40,058 bases of DNA from an uncultured Clostridia bacterium (GTDB taxonomy: Bacteria > Bacillota > Clostridia > Lachnospirales > Bianqueaceae). Shown here piece after piece: positions 16,660 through 25,639 of this stretch (positions within the stretch are counted from its first letter, which is position 1; the number at the start of each line of letters is the position of its first letter). Below the pieces are notes generated by a model. That model did not search any database. It was not told where the DNA came from and saw only the letters and a program-made list of their open reading frames with translations. The position numbers were made by a program, and so were the translations under genes. The stretch covers positions 1-40,058 of the forward strand of contig CALBGL010000050.1 in NCBI GenBank assembly GCA_937892735.1, in the 5' to 3' direction.

Positions 16660-17454
16660 TTATATCGTGTGAAAAGGATCTTCCGCCTCGGTATAAGGAT
16701 ATACCTTAAGTTTCTCGTCCTGCTGCTGTAAGTATCCTGCCATCGCCTCTGCGATGGGCAGTTCTGTGGCAAAATGGCCCGCGTCCACAATCCCGGTTCG
16801 CCCGCTCACAGCCGCCTCCGCTTCATGATATGTGACATCGCCTGTCAAATAGACATCGGCTCCCTGTTTCACCGCTTCTGCAAAGAAACTCATGCCGCGT
16901 CCGGTACATAACGCAACCTGATGCACCGGATCGCTCGGATCCTGACACACCAGCCGGACATGCTCCACCGTAAACGCCTGCTTAACATACTCCGCAAACT
17001 TATACATCGTCATAATCGTGGGCAGCGTGCCGATTCGTCCCATACCAACGCCTTCTTCCTCCTGTATGGGGCACAGAGGCCGCACGGCCAGAAGACCCAG
17101 ACGCTTGGCCGCGATATCATTCGTACCTCCCCTGGCCGCATCCATGCTGGTATGCGCTGCACACACCGCCAGCTTCCCTTCGATGATCTTCAGGAGTCTG
17201 GCGCCATCCCGATCCGAATCCACAATTCGCTTGAAAGGATGAAAGATGACCGGATGATGCGAGATGATCATCTGCGCACCGACACCGAGCGCGTAATCCA
17301 CGGCGCCCTCCGTGACATCCAGCGCCGTTACCACAGTGTCCACCTTCTGATCTTCATGGCCAATCAGAAATCCACAGTTATCATAGGACTCGGCCCAGGA
17401 TGGATCTGCCCATTCCTCAATCCAATCCGCGATCTCTCTTACTGTATATCCCAT
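16660..17454 (-). CDS. Nif3-like dinuclear metal centre protein
   Basis: This 264-residue protein starts at ATG 17454 (MGYTVREIADWIEEW), inside the last codons of trmK with a 16-bp overlap, so the genes are translationally coupled. Metal ligands of the family are visible: HHPVIFHPFKR, AAHTSMDAARGG and DAGHFATELP near the C-terminus. It lacks the large PII-like insertion of longer YqfO proteins. The family forms hexamers with two metals per subunit. It is often labelled GTP cyclohydrolase I type 2, but the true substrate is unclear. Its place after rpoD and trmK is conserved across Firmicutes. Confidence 0.93.
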   Translation of the reverse strand: MGYTVREIADWIEEWADPSWAESYDNCGFLIGHEDQKVDTVVTALDVTEGAVDYALGVGAQMIISHHPVIFHPFKRIVDSDRDGARLLKIIEGKLAVCAAHTSMDAARGGTNDIAAKRLGLLAVRPLCPIQEEEGVGMGRIGTLPTIMTMYKFAEYVKQAFTVEHVRLVCQDPSDPVHQVALCTGRGMSFFAEAVKQGADVYLTGDVTYHEAEAAVSGRTGIVDAGHFATELPIAEAMAGYLQQQDEKLKVYPYTEAEDPFHTI

Positions 17455-18155
17455 TGTTCCAGCATCCTTTCTGCCCATTGGCGCTGTATTTCAAACTCTC
17501 GAATCCGCTCGGCATTTCTGGACGAAACCGGCTTTGTTTGTAGGTTTTCAATGAGTCCATCCAGCTTGCTCAGGTCCTCAAGGAGCACCTTCTGAAATAC
17601 GGTGTCCCGTGCCTGCCAGAGCCTTCTGCCATACAGATACTCCTCCGGTTCGTAATGTTCTCTCCCTGGCTCCGACTTCAAGATCACATAACGTTTTCCT
17701 CGATCTTCCACCATGCGTTCCGCTTGTATCGCGAACCCAATCCGGTGCAGCATTCTGCGCACTCGATCCGGTTCCGACTGCGGCTGCAGAATCAACACAC
17801 TGCATAAGGTCAGCTTTTGCTGCCCGTGAGCTCTCTCCAGAATTTCCGCCATCAGATATCCTCCCATGCCAGCCATCACGATACAAGAAAGCTCCTCCGG
17901 CGCAAACGCGTCCAATCCATCAGACCTGCGTGTCTTGACATATTCTGTAAGCCCTGCCTCCTGAATATGGCGCTCGGCGGATGCTAATGGACCTTCTCCC
18001 ACATCGGCCGCAATCGCACGAGGACATCGTCCGCTTTTTACAACAGAAACCGGCAGATACCCATGATCGGTTCCAATATCGACAACACAGGTACCTGCCG
18101 GAATATACTCTGCCACAGCCAAGAGTCGCGGGGGCAATTCTATCCGTCCCTGCAT
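17439..18155 (-). CDS. trmK: tRNA (adenine(22)-N1)-methyltransferase TrmK
   Basis: This 238-residue class I SAM methyltransferase has the SAM-binding motif VDIGTDHGYLPV, the acidic residue in AIAADVGEGPL, and IVMAGMGGYLMAEIL. The C-terminal helical bundle (LYGRRLWQARDTVFQKVL onward) matches the coiled-coil end of TrmK. The enzyme makes m1A22 in bacterial tRNAs, mainly tRNA-Ser and tRNA-Tyr in Bacillus. It starts 4 bp after the rpoD stop and overlaps the nif3-like gene. The dnaG-rpoD-trmK-nif3 order is conserved in Clostridia and Bacilli, which supports the call. Confidence 0.95.
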   Translation of the reverse strand: MQGRIELPPRLLAVAEYIPAGTCVVDIGTDHGYLPVSVVKSGRCPRAIAADVGEGPLASAERHIQEAGLTEYVKTRRSDGLDAFAPEELSCIVMAGMGGYLMAEILERAHGQQKLTLCSVLILQPQSEPDRVRRMLHRIGFAIQAERMVEDRGKRYVILKSEPGREHYEPEEYLYGRRLWQARDTVFQKVLLEDLSKLDGLIENLQTKPVSSRNAERIREFEIQRQWAERMLEQWDIQ

Positions 18156-18159
18156 CGAA

Positions 18160-19230
18160 TTACTCCAGATAATCCCTCAGCTTTTTACTGCGGCTGGGGT
18201 GACGGAGCTTGCGCAGCGCCTTCGCTTCGATCTGACGGATCCGTTCTCTGGTCACCTGAAATTCCTTGCCCACCTCTTCCAGAGTCCTGGCACGGCCATC
18301 ATCCAGTCCAAAACGCAGACGGAGCACCTTCTGCTCCCGATCCGTCAACGTTCCCAAAACTTCCAGGAGCTGCTCCTTTAAAAGCGTAAACGCAGCCGCA
18401 TCTGCTGGAATCATCATCTCTGTATCCGGGATAAAATCTCCCAAATGACTGTCCTCTTCTTCTCCAATCGGCGTCTCTAGAGAGACCGGCTCCTGAGCCA
18501 CCTTTAAAATCTCCCGCACCTTTCCTACGGGCATGTCCAACTCTTCAGCAATCTCCTCCGGCGTGGGGTCTCGTCCCAGATCCTGCAAAAGCTGTCTTGA
18601 GACTCGGATCAATTTATTGATCGTTTCTACCATATGCACCGGGATTCGAATCGTTCGGGCCTGATCCGCAATCGCGCTGGTAATCGCCTGACGAATCCAC
18701 CAGGTCGCATACGTACTGAACTTATAGCCTTTACGATAATCGAATTTCTCTACGGCCTTGATCAAGCCCATGTTCCCCTCCTGAATCAAATCCAGGAAGA
18801 GCATCCCACGACCCACATACCGTTTCGCGATGCTAACCACCAGACGAAGGTTGGCTTCCGCCAGCCTCTGTTTCGCCGCTTCATCGCCTTTTTCCATCTT
18901 CTTGGCCAGCTCAATTTCCTCATCCGCGGACAAAAGGGGAACCTTTCCAATCTCCTTCAGATACATCCGTACCGGATCATCAATGCTGATCCCCTCGGGA
19001 AGGGACAGATCCAGATCCTCCTCTTCGGGGATTTCCTCCATGGAGCCGATCACATCGATATTATTTTTTTCAAGATAATCATACACCTTCTCCATCATCT
19101 CCGCCGGAATGTTCAGATCTTGAAACATATCGGCAACTTCGCTGGTTTCCAGTACATTCTTTTTCTTCTTCGCAAGCTCCAGCAAAAGCTTTAGCTTTTC
19201 CCGGAATTTCTGAGCGTCACTGGGCTGCAT
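18160..19230 (-). CDS. rpoD: primary sigma factor RpoD (SigA)
   Basis: This 356-residue protein starts at ATG 19230 (MQPSDAQKF), with AAAGGA 7 bp upstream. The N-terminal region 1.1-like helix is short, as in Gram-positives. Region 1.2 is DDPVRMYLKEIGKVPLLS, region 2 includes DLIQEGNMGLIKAVEKFDYR and YKFSTYATWWIRQAI (the -10 recognising helix), and region 3 follows from RIPVHMVETINKL. Region 4 has LRFGLDDGRARTLEEVG and VTRERIRQIEAKALRKLRHP, which reads the -35. It directs housekeeping transcription, matching the TTGACA/TATAAT-like promoters found in this window. It follows dnaG by 24 bp. Confidence 0.98.
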   Translation of the reverse strand: MQPSDAQKFREKLKLLLELAKKKKNVLETSEVADMFQDLNIPAEMMEKVYDYLEKNNIDVIGSMEEIPEEEDLDLSLPEGISIDDPVRMYLKEIGKVPLLSADEEIELAKKMEKGDEAAKQRLAEANLRLVVSIAKRYVGRGMLFLDLIQEGNMGLIKAVEKFDYRKGYKFSTYATWWIRQAITSAIADQARTIRIPVHMVETINKLIRVSRQLLQDLGRDPTPEEIAEELDMPVGKVREILKVAQEPVSLETPIGEEEDSHLGDFIPDTEMMIPADAAAFTLLKEQLLEVLGTLTDREQKVLRLRFGLDDGRARTLEEVGKEFQVTRERIRQIEAKALRKLRHPSRSKKLRDYLE

Positions 19231-19254
19231 GTTCTCATCCTTTCCCCTCATGAA

Positions 19255-21030
19255 CTATAAATGTATCTCCAATTTTTCCAATTGTTTCTTCTGCTGAATG
19301 ATTTGCTGCAGTTCTTCTGCCTGACGGGCCCCTCTGAGCTGTTCATCCAACGCCGCCTGGCGAAGACGCCGTATCGTCTCCACCGCTAATTTCTCCAACT
19401 CCTCCCGCGTCTTGGGGAGTTCCTCCGTCACGATCCGAGTGAGTTTTTTCTGCTCCTCCTCATCACGAGCCAAATTGATCAGATCCGCTGATACCATTTT
19501 TTCCTGCCGTTTATCGAAAATATATTGCGCGGCACGGCGAAAAATATTCTCTTCAGCTTCTTTTCCTTCTTTTTCCAGTACTTTTTCCGGAAAGTCTGCT
19601 GGCGTTACTTGCGAAAAAAGCTGTGTTCGGCTTCCTGGATATTGAAGAAGCAGTGCTAATAACTGCACTTGTGTCTGTTCCAGGCCATCCGTATGGGTAT
19701 CCCGGTTTCCACGGATCATTACCTGACGCGCCTGCCGATACTCTTGCGTACCGAAATTGCGGCGTTCTTCCTCTACCTGCTTCGCAAGCGTCTCCTGCGA
19801 GATTCCCAAACGAGCCGCCACATCCCGGATATGAAGTTCCCTTTCCCCATCGTCCTGGATTCTCATCAGACGATCCCGCATCTTCTTCATGGTCTCAATT
19901 TGCCCTTCCAACGTATGCGTATCGCTGATTGCCAGCTCAAAATCCACCGGATCCATTGCCTTCTCGATCAATTCCTCGAAAGCCTGAGCCCCATTCGCTT
20001 TGATAAACTCATCCGGATCCTTCGCGCCCGGAACCCGCATTACCCGCACTCTAAGCCCCGCCTCCTCCAATATGGGGATCGCGCGTCTCGCCGCGTTTGT
20101 CCCTGCCGTATCACTATCATATACAAGACAAACCTCTTCAAAGTATCGCTTTAAAAGCAGAGCCTGCTCTGGCGTAAGCGCCGTCCCCAAGGACGCCACC
20201 GCATTGTCAAACCCAACCTGGTGCAGCGAAAACACATCCATATACCCTTCTACCATCAATGCCTGTTTCCGCCGACTCTTCTTCGCTAAGTTCATAGCAT
20301 ACAGATTCTTTCGTTTATTGAACAACTCCGTATCCGACGAATTTAAGTATTTGGGTTCTCCTTTACCGATCACCCGGCCTCCGAAGGCAATCACACGCCC
20401 TCGTATGTCAAAAATCGGAAACATGACCCGGTTGAAAAACCGATCGTATACCCGGCTTGCGTCTCCCCCCATCAGACAAGCTGCTCTCAGAAGCTCCGGT
20501 TCATAGCCCTTGCTCATCAGATAACGGCTCAGCGCATCCCGACTGATCGGCGCGTACCCTAAGCCAAACTTCTTCAAATACGCCTCCGACACCTGGCGGC
20601 CTGCCAAATACTCCCTGGCAGCCGCCCCATAAGGGCTCTTGACCAACTGGACGTAGAAAAACCGAGCGGCATCCCGATTGGCCTCGTACATCCTCTCTCG
20701 ACGAGCCATCCTGGCCTTCTCCTTAGGAGACAGTTCCATCTCCGGCAGCGGAATATGCGCTTCTTCCGCCAGCTGCTGTACTGCTTCCACAAAAGATATG
20801 TTCTCCATATTCTGCAGGAATGTAAAGACATTCCCGCCAACACCGCAGCCGAAACAATGATAGAACTGCTCGGCAGGGTTGACCGAAAAGGAAGGCGTCT
20901 TCTCTCCATGAAACGGACAGAGTCCGAAGTAGTTCCTCCCTTTGCGATTCAGTGAGACATAACGAGAGATGACATTGACAATATCACTCTTCTCTCGAAT
21001 CTGCCGGATCAATTCCTCCGGATAATACAC
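19255..21030 (-). CDS. dnaG: DNA primase DnaG
   Basis: This 591-residue primase lays RNA primers for replication. The N-terminal CHC2 zinc finger is CPFHGEKTPSF (Cys38, His41) with CFGCG (Cys59, Cys62). The catalytic TOPRIM core follows, with LMVEGYMDVFSLHQ (acidic Glu) and LVYDSDTAGTNAA (DxD metal pair), then the C-terminal helicase-binding domain, rich in Lys and Glu helices. The start is a GTG at 21030 (MYYPEELIRQIREKSDIV), after the GGGAGTGAGG purine-rich stretch. It is the first gene of the macromolecular synthesis block, behind a terminator at 21075-21104. Confidence 0.97.
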   Translation of the reverse strand: MYYPEELIRQIREKSDIVNVISRYVSLNRKGRNYFGLCPFHGEKTPSFSVNPAEQFYHCFGCGVGGNVFTFLQNMENISFVEAVQQLAEEAHIPLPEMELSPKEKARMARRERMYEANRDAARFFYVQLVKSPYGAAAREYLAGRQVSEAYLKKFGLGYAPISRDALSRYLMSKGYEPELLRAACLMGGDASRVYDRFFNRVMFPIFDIRGRVIAFGGRVIGKGEPKYLNSSDTELFNKRKNLYAMNLAKKSRRKQALMVEGYMDVFSLHQVGFDNAVASLGTALTPEQALLLKRYFEEVCLVYDSDTAGTNAARRAIPILEEAGLRVRVMRVPGAKDPDEFIKANGAQAFEELIEKAMDPVDFELAISDTHTLEGQIETMKKMRDRLMRIQDDGERELHIRDVAARLGISQETLAKQVEEERRNFGTQEYRQARQVMIRGNRDTHTDGLEQTQVQLLALLLQYPGSRTQLFSQVTPADFPEKVLEKEGKEAEENIFRRAAQYIFDKRQEKMVSADLINLARDEEEQKKLTRIVTEELPKTREELEKLAVETIRRLRQAALDEQLRGARQAEELQQIIQQKKQLEKLEIHL

Positions 21031-21074
21031 ACCTGCCTCACTCCCTTCCCAAGCTATGAAAAGTCCGTATCATA

Positions 21075-21104
21075 AAACGCAGGGGCCCTGATGAGAGCCC
21101 CTGC
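21075..21104 (-). terminator. intrinsic terminator just upstream of dnaG
   Basis: GCAGGGGC (21079-21086) pairs with GCCCCTGC (21097-21104), with a T-run on the minus strand at 21073-21078. It separates the rhamnosidase gene from dnaG. A terminator directly before dnaG recalls the E. coli rpsU-dnaG arrangement. A TATGAT -10-like element follows at once, but its -35 would fall in the stem. Confidence 0.75.
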
Positions 21105-21246
21105 CTCGGTTTCATCCGGACACTACAATTATTCGACAAACTGTGTCCAAATCCTTTTTCATTTGAAAAAAATCCATCTAAAATTGTGAACTTCGGGATT
21201 TTGCCTGGAAAGAATGGAGATATCCCCCTGATCTTTCAGCAGATTT

Positions 21247-23427
21247 TCAGTGGTTTTCCAGTTCTATCGGACTATAATATCGATAGCTTCCCGGTCCCAC
21301 CTCATATTTCTGACTTCCAATATAGATTTCTGCACATACAGGCGTAGTCACCTCATAACACCATCCGGCTGGGATTTTATGCCATTTCGAGTGAATCGGA
21401 CCCGCTTCTGTCTGAAGATATGCTTCCAGTTCCTCAAGACGCGCATCCGGCCGCGGCGCAATCCTCACTTTCTGATATCCGGGAAATAGAGGAGCAATAC
21501 CGGCTGCCGTCTGATAGACCCAGTCCGCCACCGCGCCATAAGCATAATGGTTAAATGAGTTCATATCATCGCTCCAGAAGGAACCGTCTTCATGAATGCC
21601 ATCCCAATGCTCCCAGATGGTAGTCGCTCCCTTGGTCACAGGATACAGCCAGGAAGGGTACTCTTCTCTGAGCAGCAGATCGTAGGCCAATTTCGTCTCT
21701 CCATGATCGCTCAATACATGCAGTAGATACGGAGTCCCTACGAATCCCGTCTCCAGACGATGTCCGCATGCCCGAATCTTCTCTGCCAACTGCTGAACCG
21801 TCTTCTCTGGGTCCTCACAAAGGCGGAAATACAGAGCCAGTACGCATTCCGTCTGCGTATGATACTCTGGATAGGCTGCCCGGAAAGTCTTTAGAATGTT
21901 CTGATACAATGCCTGATATGAGGACACCTCTTCTCCCAAGGCTTCCCCCGCCCGCACCACTAATTCTGTAGAATAAGCATAGAAGGCGGAAGCGATGAAA
22001 TCTTCCCGGCTGGATCCCTTATAGCTTCCGGATGGCGCGTCCAGCCCCAGCCAGTCTCCATAGTGTTCTCCTCCGGTCCACAGATACGGCGTAGTAGTAT
22101 GAATTCCAATAGAATCCACCCATTTTTTCATCATAGGAAACTGCTGCCGCAGCAGTTCCAGATCTCCATAGGCTTGGTACAGTTCCCAGGGACAGATCGC
22201 CGCCGCATCGCCCCAAGCCGCGCTGCTCGGCTTCCATTTCCAGATGTCCGGAATCACATGCCCAATCCGTCCATCCTCATTCTGATCCGCCGCCATATCC
22301 GCCAGCCATTTGGTAAAGAACTTTTTCACATTGAAATTAAGACAGGCCGTCCGAATAAAGACCTGCGCATCTCCAGTCCAGCCCATCCGTTCATTTCGCT
22401 GCGGACAATCGGTCGGAACATCCAGGAAGTTTCCCTTCTGTCCCCAGATGATATTCTCGAACAGCTGATTCAACAGCGGATGGGAACTATGCAGATATCC
22501 TGTGCGCTGCATCGCGGAATGCACCACAATGGCGGTAAAATTCTCCTCTTTTGCGTTCATGGGGCCGCCCGGGAACTGATCGATCCGAACAAAACGAAAT
22601 CCAAAGAACGTCATCTTCGGCTTATACGTCTGCGTCCCCTCTTTACAAATATACCGCAGTTTCGCTTTGGCCTCCCGGTAATTCGCGGTATAGAAATTCC
22701 CCTCCCGATCCATAACTTCTGCATGGGACAGTTCCACCGCCTCTCCCTGATGCGCCGTCAGAGACAGTTCTACGTATCCTGTGATCTCCTGACCAAAGTC
22801 CACCACTCGTTCACCAGTCGGCGTTGTGAAGATTCGAGCCGGATGAATCTGTTCCTGCTCTCGTATTTCCTCCCCCTGCTGCGGCATAAGCGCCTTCTCC
22901 ACCATATCCAACACGCGTACAGGCCTATTCGCACACGGCGACATCGAAGCGTCATAGGTTTCTCCGTCATAGATCTCCGAGAAACGGATCCCGCTTTCTC
23001 CCCAGGTCCAACTGCTGTCCGTGGCAAATGTGTCCTTGCTTCCGTCCTGATAGATAATCTCAAGCTGTGCCAGCAATCCCGCGGGTTTCTTCATCTGATT
23101 CTGCTGTACCCAGGAGTTCTCCCACCCCAACATAGGACTTCGGTACCATCCTTTTCCGACTGTCACTTCCAGCCGGTTTTCTTTTTCCAAGAGTCTCTTC
23201 ACATCATATGTCTGATACTGCAGACGCGTCTCATAGGATGTCCACCCCGGCGCCAGGATAAACTCTCCGACGCGGCACCCATTCAGCATCGCCTCATATA
23301 CGCCCCAGGCCGTCATATGCAACGTCGCCTGCTTGACATCCTTTTCCAGCCTGAATTGTTTCTGATACAGCGGGCATACATCGGATGTCTCCCGAGATTC
23401 GCAAATCCACCTTGCTTTCCATTCCAT
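21247..23427 (-). CDS. alpha-L-rhamnosidase, GH78
   Basis: This 726-residue enzyme starts at ATG 23427 (MEWKARWICESRE), with GGGAGGAAAG upstream. It has N-terminal beta-sandwich domains (GWYRSP and MTAWGVYEAMLNG, typical of Bac_rhamnosid_N), an (alpha/alpha)6 barrel and a C-terminal beta domain. The conserved catalytic block VPTDCPQRNERMGWTGDAQV contains the expected Asp and Glu of GH78. There is no signal peptide, so it probably acts in the cytoplasm on rhamnosides taken up from plant glycans or flavonoid glycosides. It lies 68 bp downstream of the F420-ligase-family gene on the same strand and is followed by a gap of about 140 bp before the terminator ahead of dnaG. Confidence 0.93.
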   Translation of the reverse strand: MEWKARWICESRETSDVCPLYQKQFRLEKDVKQATLHMTAWGVYEAMLNGCRVGEFILAPGWTSYETRLQYQTYDVKRLLEKENRLEVTVGKGWYRSPMLGWENSWVQQNQMKKPAGLLAQLEIIYQDGSKDTFATDSSWTWGESGIRFSEIYDGETYDASMSPCANRPVRVLDMVEKALMPQQGEEIREQEQIHPARIFTTPTGERVVDFGQEITGYVELSLTAHQGEAVELSHAEVMDREGNFYTANYREAKAKLRYICKEGTQTYKPKMTFFGFRFVRIDQFPGGPMNAKEENFTAIVVHSAMQRTGYLHSSHPLLNQLFENIIWGQKGNFLDVPTDCPQRNERMGWTGDAQVFIRTACLNFNVKKFFTKWLADMAADQNEDGRIGHVIPDIWKWKPSSAAWGDAAAICPWELYQAYGDLELLRQQFPMMKKWVDSIGIHTTTPYLWTGGEHYGDWLGLDAPSGSYKGSSREDFIASAFYAYSTELVVRAGEALGEEVSSYQALYQNILKTFRAAYPEYHTQTECVLALYFRLCEDPEKTVQQLAEKIRACGHRLETGFVGTPYLLHVLSDHGETKLAYDLLLREEYPSWLYPVTKGATTIWEHWDGIHEDGSFWSDDMNSFNHYAYGAVADWVYQTAAGIAPLFPGYQKVRIAPRPDARLEELEAYLQTEAGPIHSKWHKIPAGWCYEVTTPVCAEIYIGSQKYEVGPGSYRYYSPIELENH

Positions 23428-23453
23428 TCTTCTTTCCTCCCTAAATGACAATA

Positions 23454-23486
23454 GGAGACCTCCCCATTCTTTCGATGAGGGCCTCC
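23454..23486 (-). other. GC-rich hairpin between the F420-ligase-family and rhamnosidase genes
   Basis: GGAGGCCCTCAT and ATGGGGAGGTCTCC on the minus strand pair imperfectly. The U-run after it is weak (TATTGTCATT). It could be a partial terminator or a stabilising 3' structure. It lies 9 bp past the stop of the upstream gene. Confidence 0.35.
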
Positions 23487-23495
23487 CATGACGTT

Positions 23496-24695
23496 TTACT
23501 TTGTATAGTTATCGAAATATCCCTGTACCAGGATAATCGGCGTTCCCTTATCTCCGCTGCCGGATGTCAGATCCGCCAAGGATCCGATCAGATCTGTCAG
23601 CCTTCTGGGCGTAGTCCCCTGCGAAACCATGTTTCCGGTCAGACTCTCAGCCTTCGCGTCTTTCTCACGAATATAGCCCGTGATCGCTTCCTGCAGCTCT
23701 GCTCCGGACAGCTTCGCAAAATCATTATCCGCCAGGTACTTCAGCTTCACCTCATTCGGCGTGCCTTCCAGCCCGCTGGTATAGGCCGGTGAAACCACAG
23801 GATCCGCTAGTTCCCAGATCTTTCCTACGGGATCCTTAAAGGCTCCATCGCCGTAGACCATGACTTCGATCTTCTTTCCGATTCGCTCCACCAGCTTCTT
23901 CTGGATACTGTCCACCACTTCCTGGCAATGGATGGGGAACAGCTTTACCTTCTCCTCCGTAGCCTTGTTGGAGCCTAGCAAACCGTACCGATCATTGTAT
24001 CCGCTGCCATCTACGCTCTGCGTCATCAGATCGTCCAGCCCGAGCACCTTCTCCACGCCTGCTTTCTCAAGAAGTCTCTTGGTCCGTTTGCGAGTATGAA
24101 TGTCACAGGTCAGAACATGCTTCGCATAGGGTAGAATCGCCGTCGGATGATTCGCGAAGATGATTTCTACCTCGGTTCCGCAGGACTGAATCAACTCTTT
24201 ATAATACTCCACATAATCCACACCTGTAAAAGTATGTTTGCGATAGCCAAACAATTCGCGGTACCGCTCCTCGCTCAGCACATCAGTCCATGGATTTACG
24301 CCGCTTTCATCCAGCACATCCATATCGATCAGGTGATTGCCCACTTCATCGGAAGGATAACTCAACATCAGGACGATCTTTTTACACCCCATCGCAATAC
24401 CCTTCAGACAGATGGCAAACCGATTACGGCTCAAAATCGGAAACAGCACGCCGATGGTGTCTGACTCCATGCGCGCTTTCACATCTCGCGCAATCTGCTC
24501 CACCGTCGCGTAATTGCCCTGGGCTCTAGCAACCACCGCCTCGGTCACCGCGACCACATCCCGATCCCGCAGAGAAAAACCCTCTGAGGCAGCCGCCTGT
24601 AATACCGAATTAACCACAATCTCCGTGATGTCATCGCCTTCTCGTATAATCGGCGCGCGAATACCTCTCGACACCGTACCTACCCATCTATCCAT
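23496..24695 (-). CDS. coenzyme F420-0:L-glutamate ligase family protein
   Basis: This product of about 399 residues starts at ATG 24695 (MDRWVGTVSRGIRAP), with GGGGGA 6 bp upstream. Features of the F420 ligase (CofE/FbiB-like) fold are VVAVTEAVVARAQGNY near the N-terminus, IFANHPTAILPY, KIEVMVYGDGAFKDPVGKIWELADP and SPAYTSGLEGTPNEVKLKYLAD. CofE adds glutamate to F420. Clostridia of this kind are not known to make F420, and no other F420 gene is here, so the true substrate is probably different. It is preceded by a good promoter and may be cotranscribed with the rhamnosidase gene. Confidence 0.85.
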   Translation of the reverse strand: MDRWVGTVSRGIRAPIIREGDDITEIVVNSVLQAAASEGFSLRDRDVVAVTEAVVARAQGNYATVEQIARDVKARMESDTIGVLFPILSRNRFAICLKGIAMGCKKIVLMLSYPSDEVGNHLIDMDVLDESGVNPWTDVLSEERYRELFGYRKHTFTGVDYVEYYKELIQSCGTEVEIIFANHPTAILPYAKHVLTCDIHTRKRTKRLLEKAGVEKVLGLDDLMTQSVDGSGYNDRYGLLGSNKATEEKVKLFPIHCQEVVDSIQKKLVERIGKKIEVMVYGDGAFKDPVGKIWELADPVVSPAYTSGLEGTPNEVKLKYLADNDFAKLSGAELQEAITGYIREKDAKAESLTGNMVSQGTTPRRLTDLIGSLADLTSGSGDKGTPIILVQGYFDNYTK

Positions 24696-24814
24696 TCCGA
24701 TTCCCCCTGTAGTTTTCTTGGTCACTCCATATCCGTCCCCAGGCCTTCGATTCTGGCAACAGCCTCACGGCACAGCACAAAATCTGCCGGGCATAAATAT
24801 GTCATGCTGCGTTT

Positions 24815-24843
24815 ATTGTACCATATTTCTTTTCCTCTGTCAC
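24815..24843 (-). promoter_or_regulatory. promoter of the F420-ligase-family gene
   Basis: On the minus strand the sequence is GTGACA (24838-24843), a 17-bp spacer and TACAAT (24815-24820). Transcription would start near 24808, giving a leader of about 113 nt. A 27-codon ORF (MTYLCPADFVLC..., 24722-24805) begins almost at the predicted start point. Confidence 0.65.
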
Positions 24844-24851
24844 TCTTTTTC

Positions 24852-24992
24852 TTATTTATGTTCGTTATGCCTCTCCCATCTAAAAAAGGCTGGCACCGGC
24901 CGCGATTTCTGCTGCTGCGCATACTGCTCATTGTCTAGCATTCCTATGTGCTCGTGAAAATCCTGTGAATCCGAGAAATAGAAGTCGGCCAT
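24852..24992 (-). CDS. possible small protein, 46 residues
   Basis: An ORF begins MADFYFSDSQDFHEHIGML and ends RWERHNEHK, with an AAGGTGG sequence 7 bp before the ATG. The composition is ordinary for a soluble, polar peptide, with no signal peptide or membrane helix. It lies between the F420-ligase promoter and the divergent AraC pseudogene. The family was not recognised. It could also be chance, since this 410-bp stretch is otherwise empty and flanks a decayed gene. Confidence 0.3.
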   Translation of the reverse strand: MADFYFSDSQDFHEHIGMLDNEQYAQQQKSRPVPAFFRWERHNEHK

Positions 24993-25107
24993 GTAGAAGC
25001 CACCTTGCGTACAAAGACGGTAATTATGCGTATATTTACGAGACAATATATCAGAATTTCGCATTCCATGATATAATCTAACAGAAACTTACGAAAGAAG
25101 GCCGTGC

Positions 25108-25609
25108 ATGAACAACATAAAAGAGAACCAGCTCCGTTATCTGAAATATATTCATCGCGAAAACGCCTACCGCCATCACCGCATTGCATGAAGATATGTT
25201 TGCCTTTTATCTCCAAGAAGTCGTAGCTGCCAAAAGAAAAACCGTCTACTCGGTCCGGGTTCTTCGCACCATGGATTTCATTCATTATCATCTTCATAAA
25301 AAACTCACGGCCTGACGGATCGCGAACGAACTGCGTCTATCGCCCAATTACCTCTCCAGCCTGTTCAAGAAAGAACGTGGGATCTCCATGGCAGATTGTG
25401 TCACGGAACAACGAGTCGAAGCCGCACGCAACATGCTGCGCTTCTCCCGGTTTTCTTACGCGGACATCGCCTCCATCCTGACATTCAGTTTCCAAAGCCA
25501 TTTCACGCAAGTCTTCAAGAAATGTACCGGGGTAACTCCCAGGGCGTTTTGCAATCAGGCGCATGGAACTGAAAGAAAAAAAAACATGAAAATCTCATGG
25601 AGATCTTGA
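25108..25609 (+). pseudogene. decayed AraC-family regulator gene
   Basis: It begins MNNIKENQLRYLKYIHREN at ATG 25108 after a purine-rich GAAAGAAGG. The frame stops at a TGA near 25190. A shifted frame continues from about 25192 (EDMFAFYLQEVVAAKRK) into MDFIHYHLHKKLTA, hits a second TGA at 25313-25315, then reads on as IANELRLSPNYLSSLFKKERG and YADIASILTFSFQSHFTQVFKK, the two helix-turn-helix motifs of an AraC protein. The usual 200-residue middle is missing between the first and second segments. So it carries a frameshift, an internal deletion and a nonsense codon. A TATAAT at 25072-25077 remains upstream. The tail supplies the -35 of the serS promoter. Confidence 0.85.
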
Positions 25610-25633
25610 CTTTCATTCCTCTTCCGGGTAGAA
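25605..25633 (+). promoter_or_regulatory. promoter of serS
   Basis: TTGACT (25605-25610), a 17-bp spacer and TAGAAT (25628-25633). Transcription should start near 25640, at the beginning of the T-box leader. The -35 overlaps the last codons of the AraC pseudogene. Confidence 0.75.
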
Positions 25634-25639
25634 TAAGAG

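Noticed and set aside
22063..23448. 461-codon plus-strand frame
   Set aside because: Antisense shadow of the rhamnosidase gene; no ribosome binding site or family signal.
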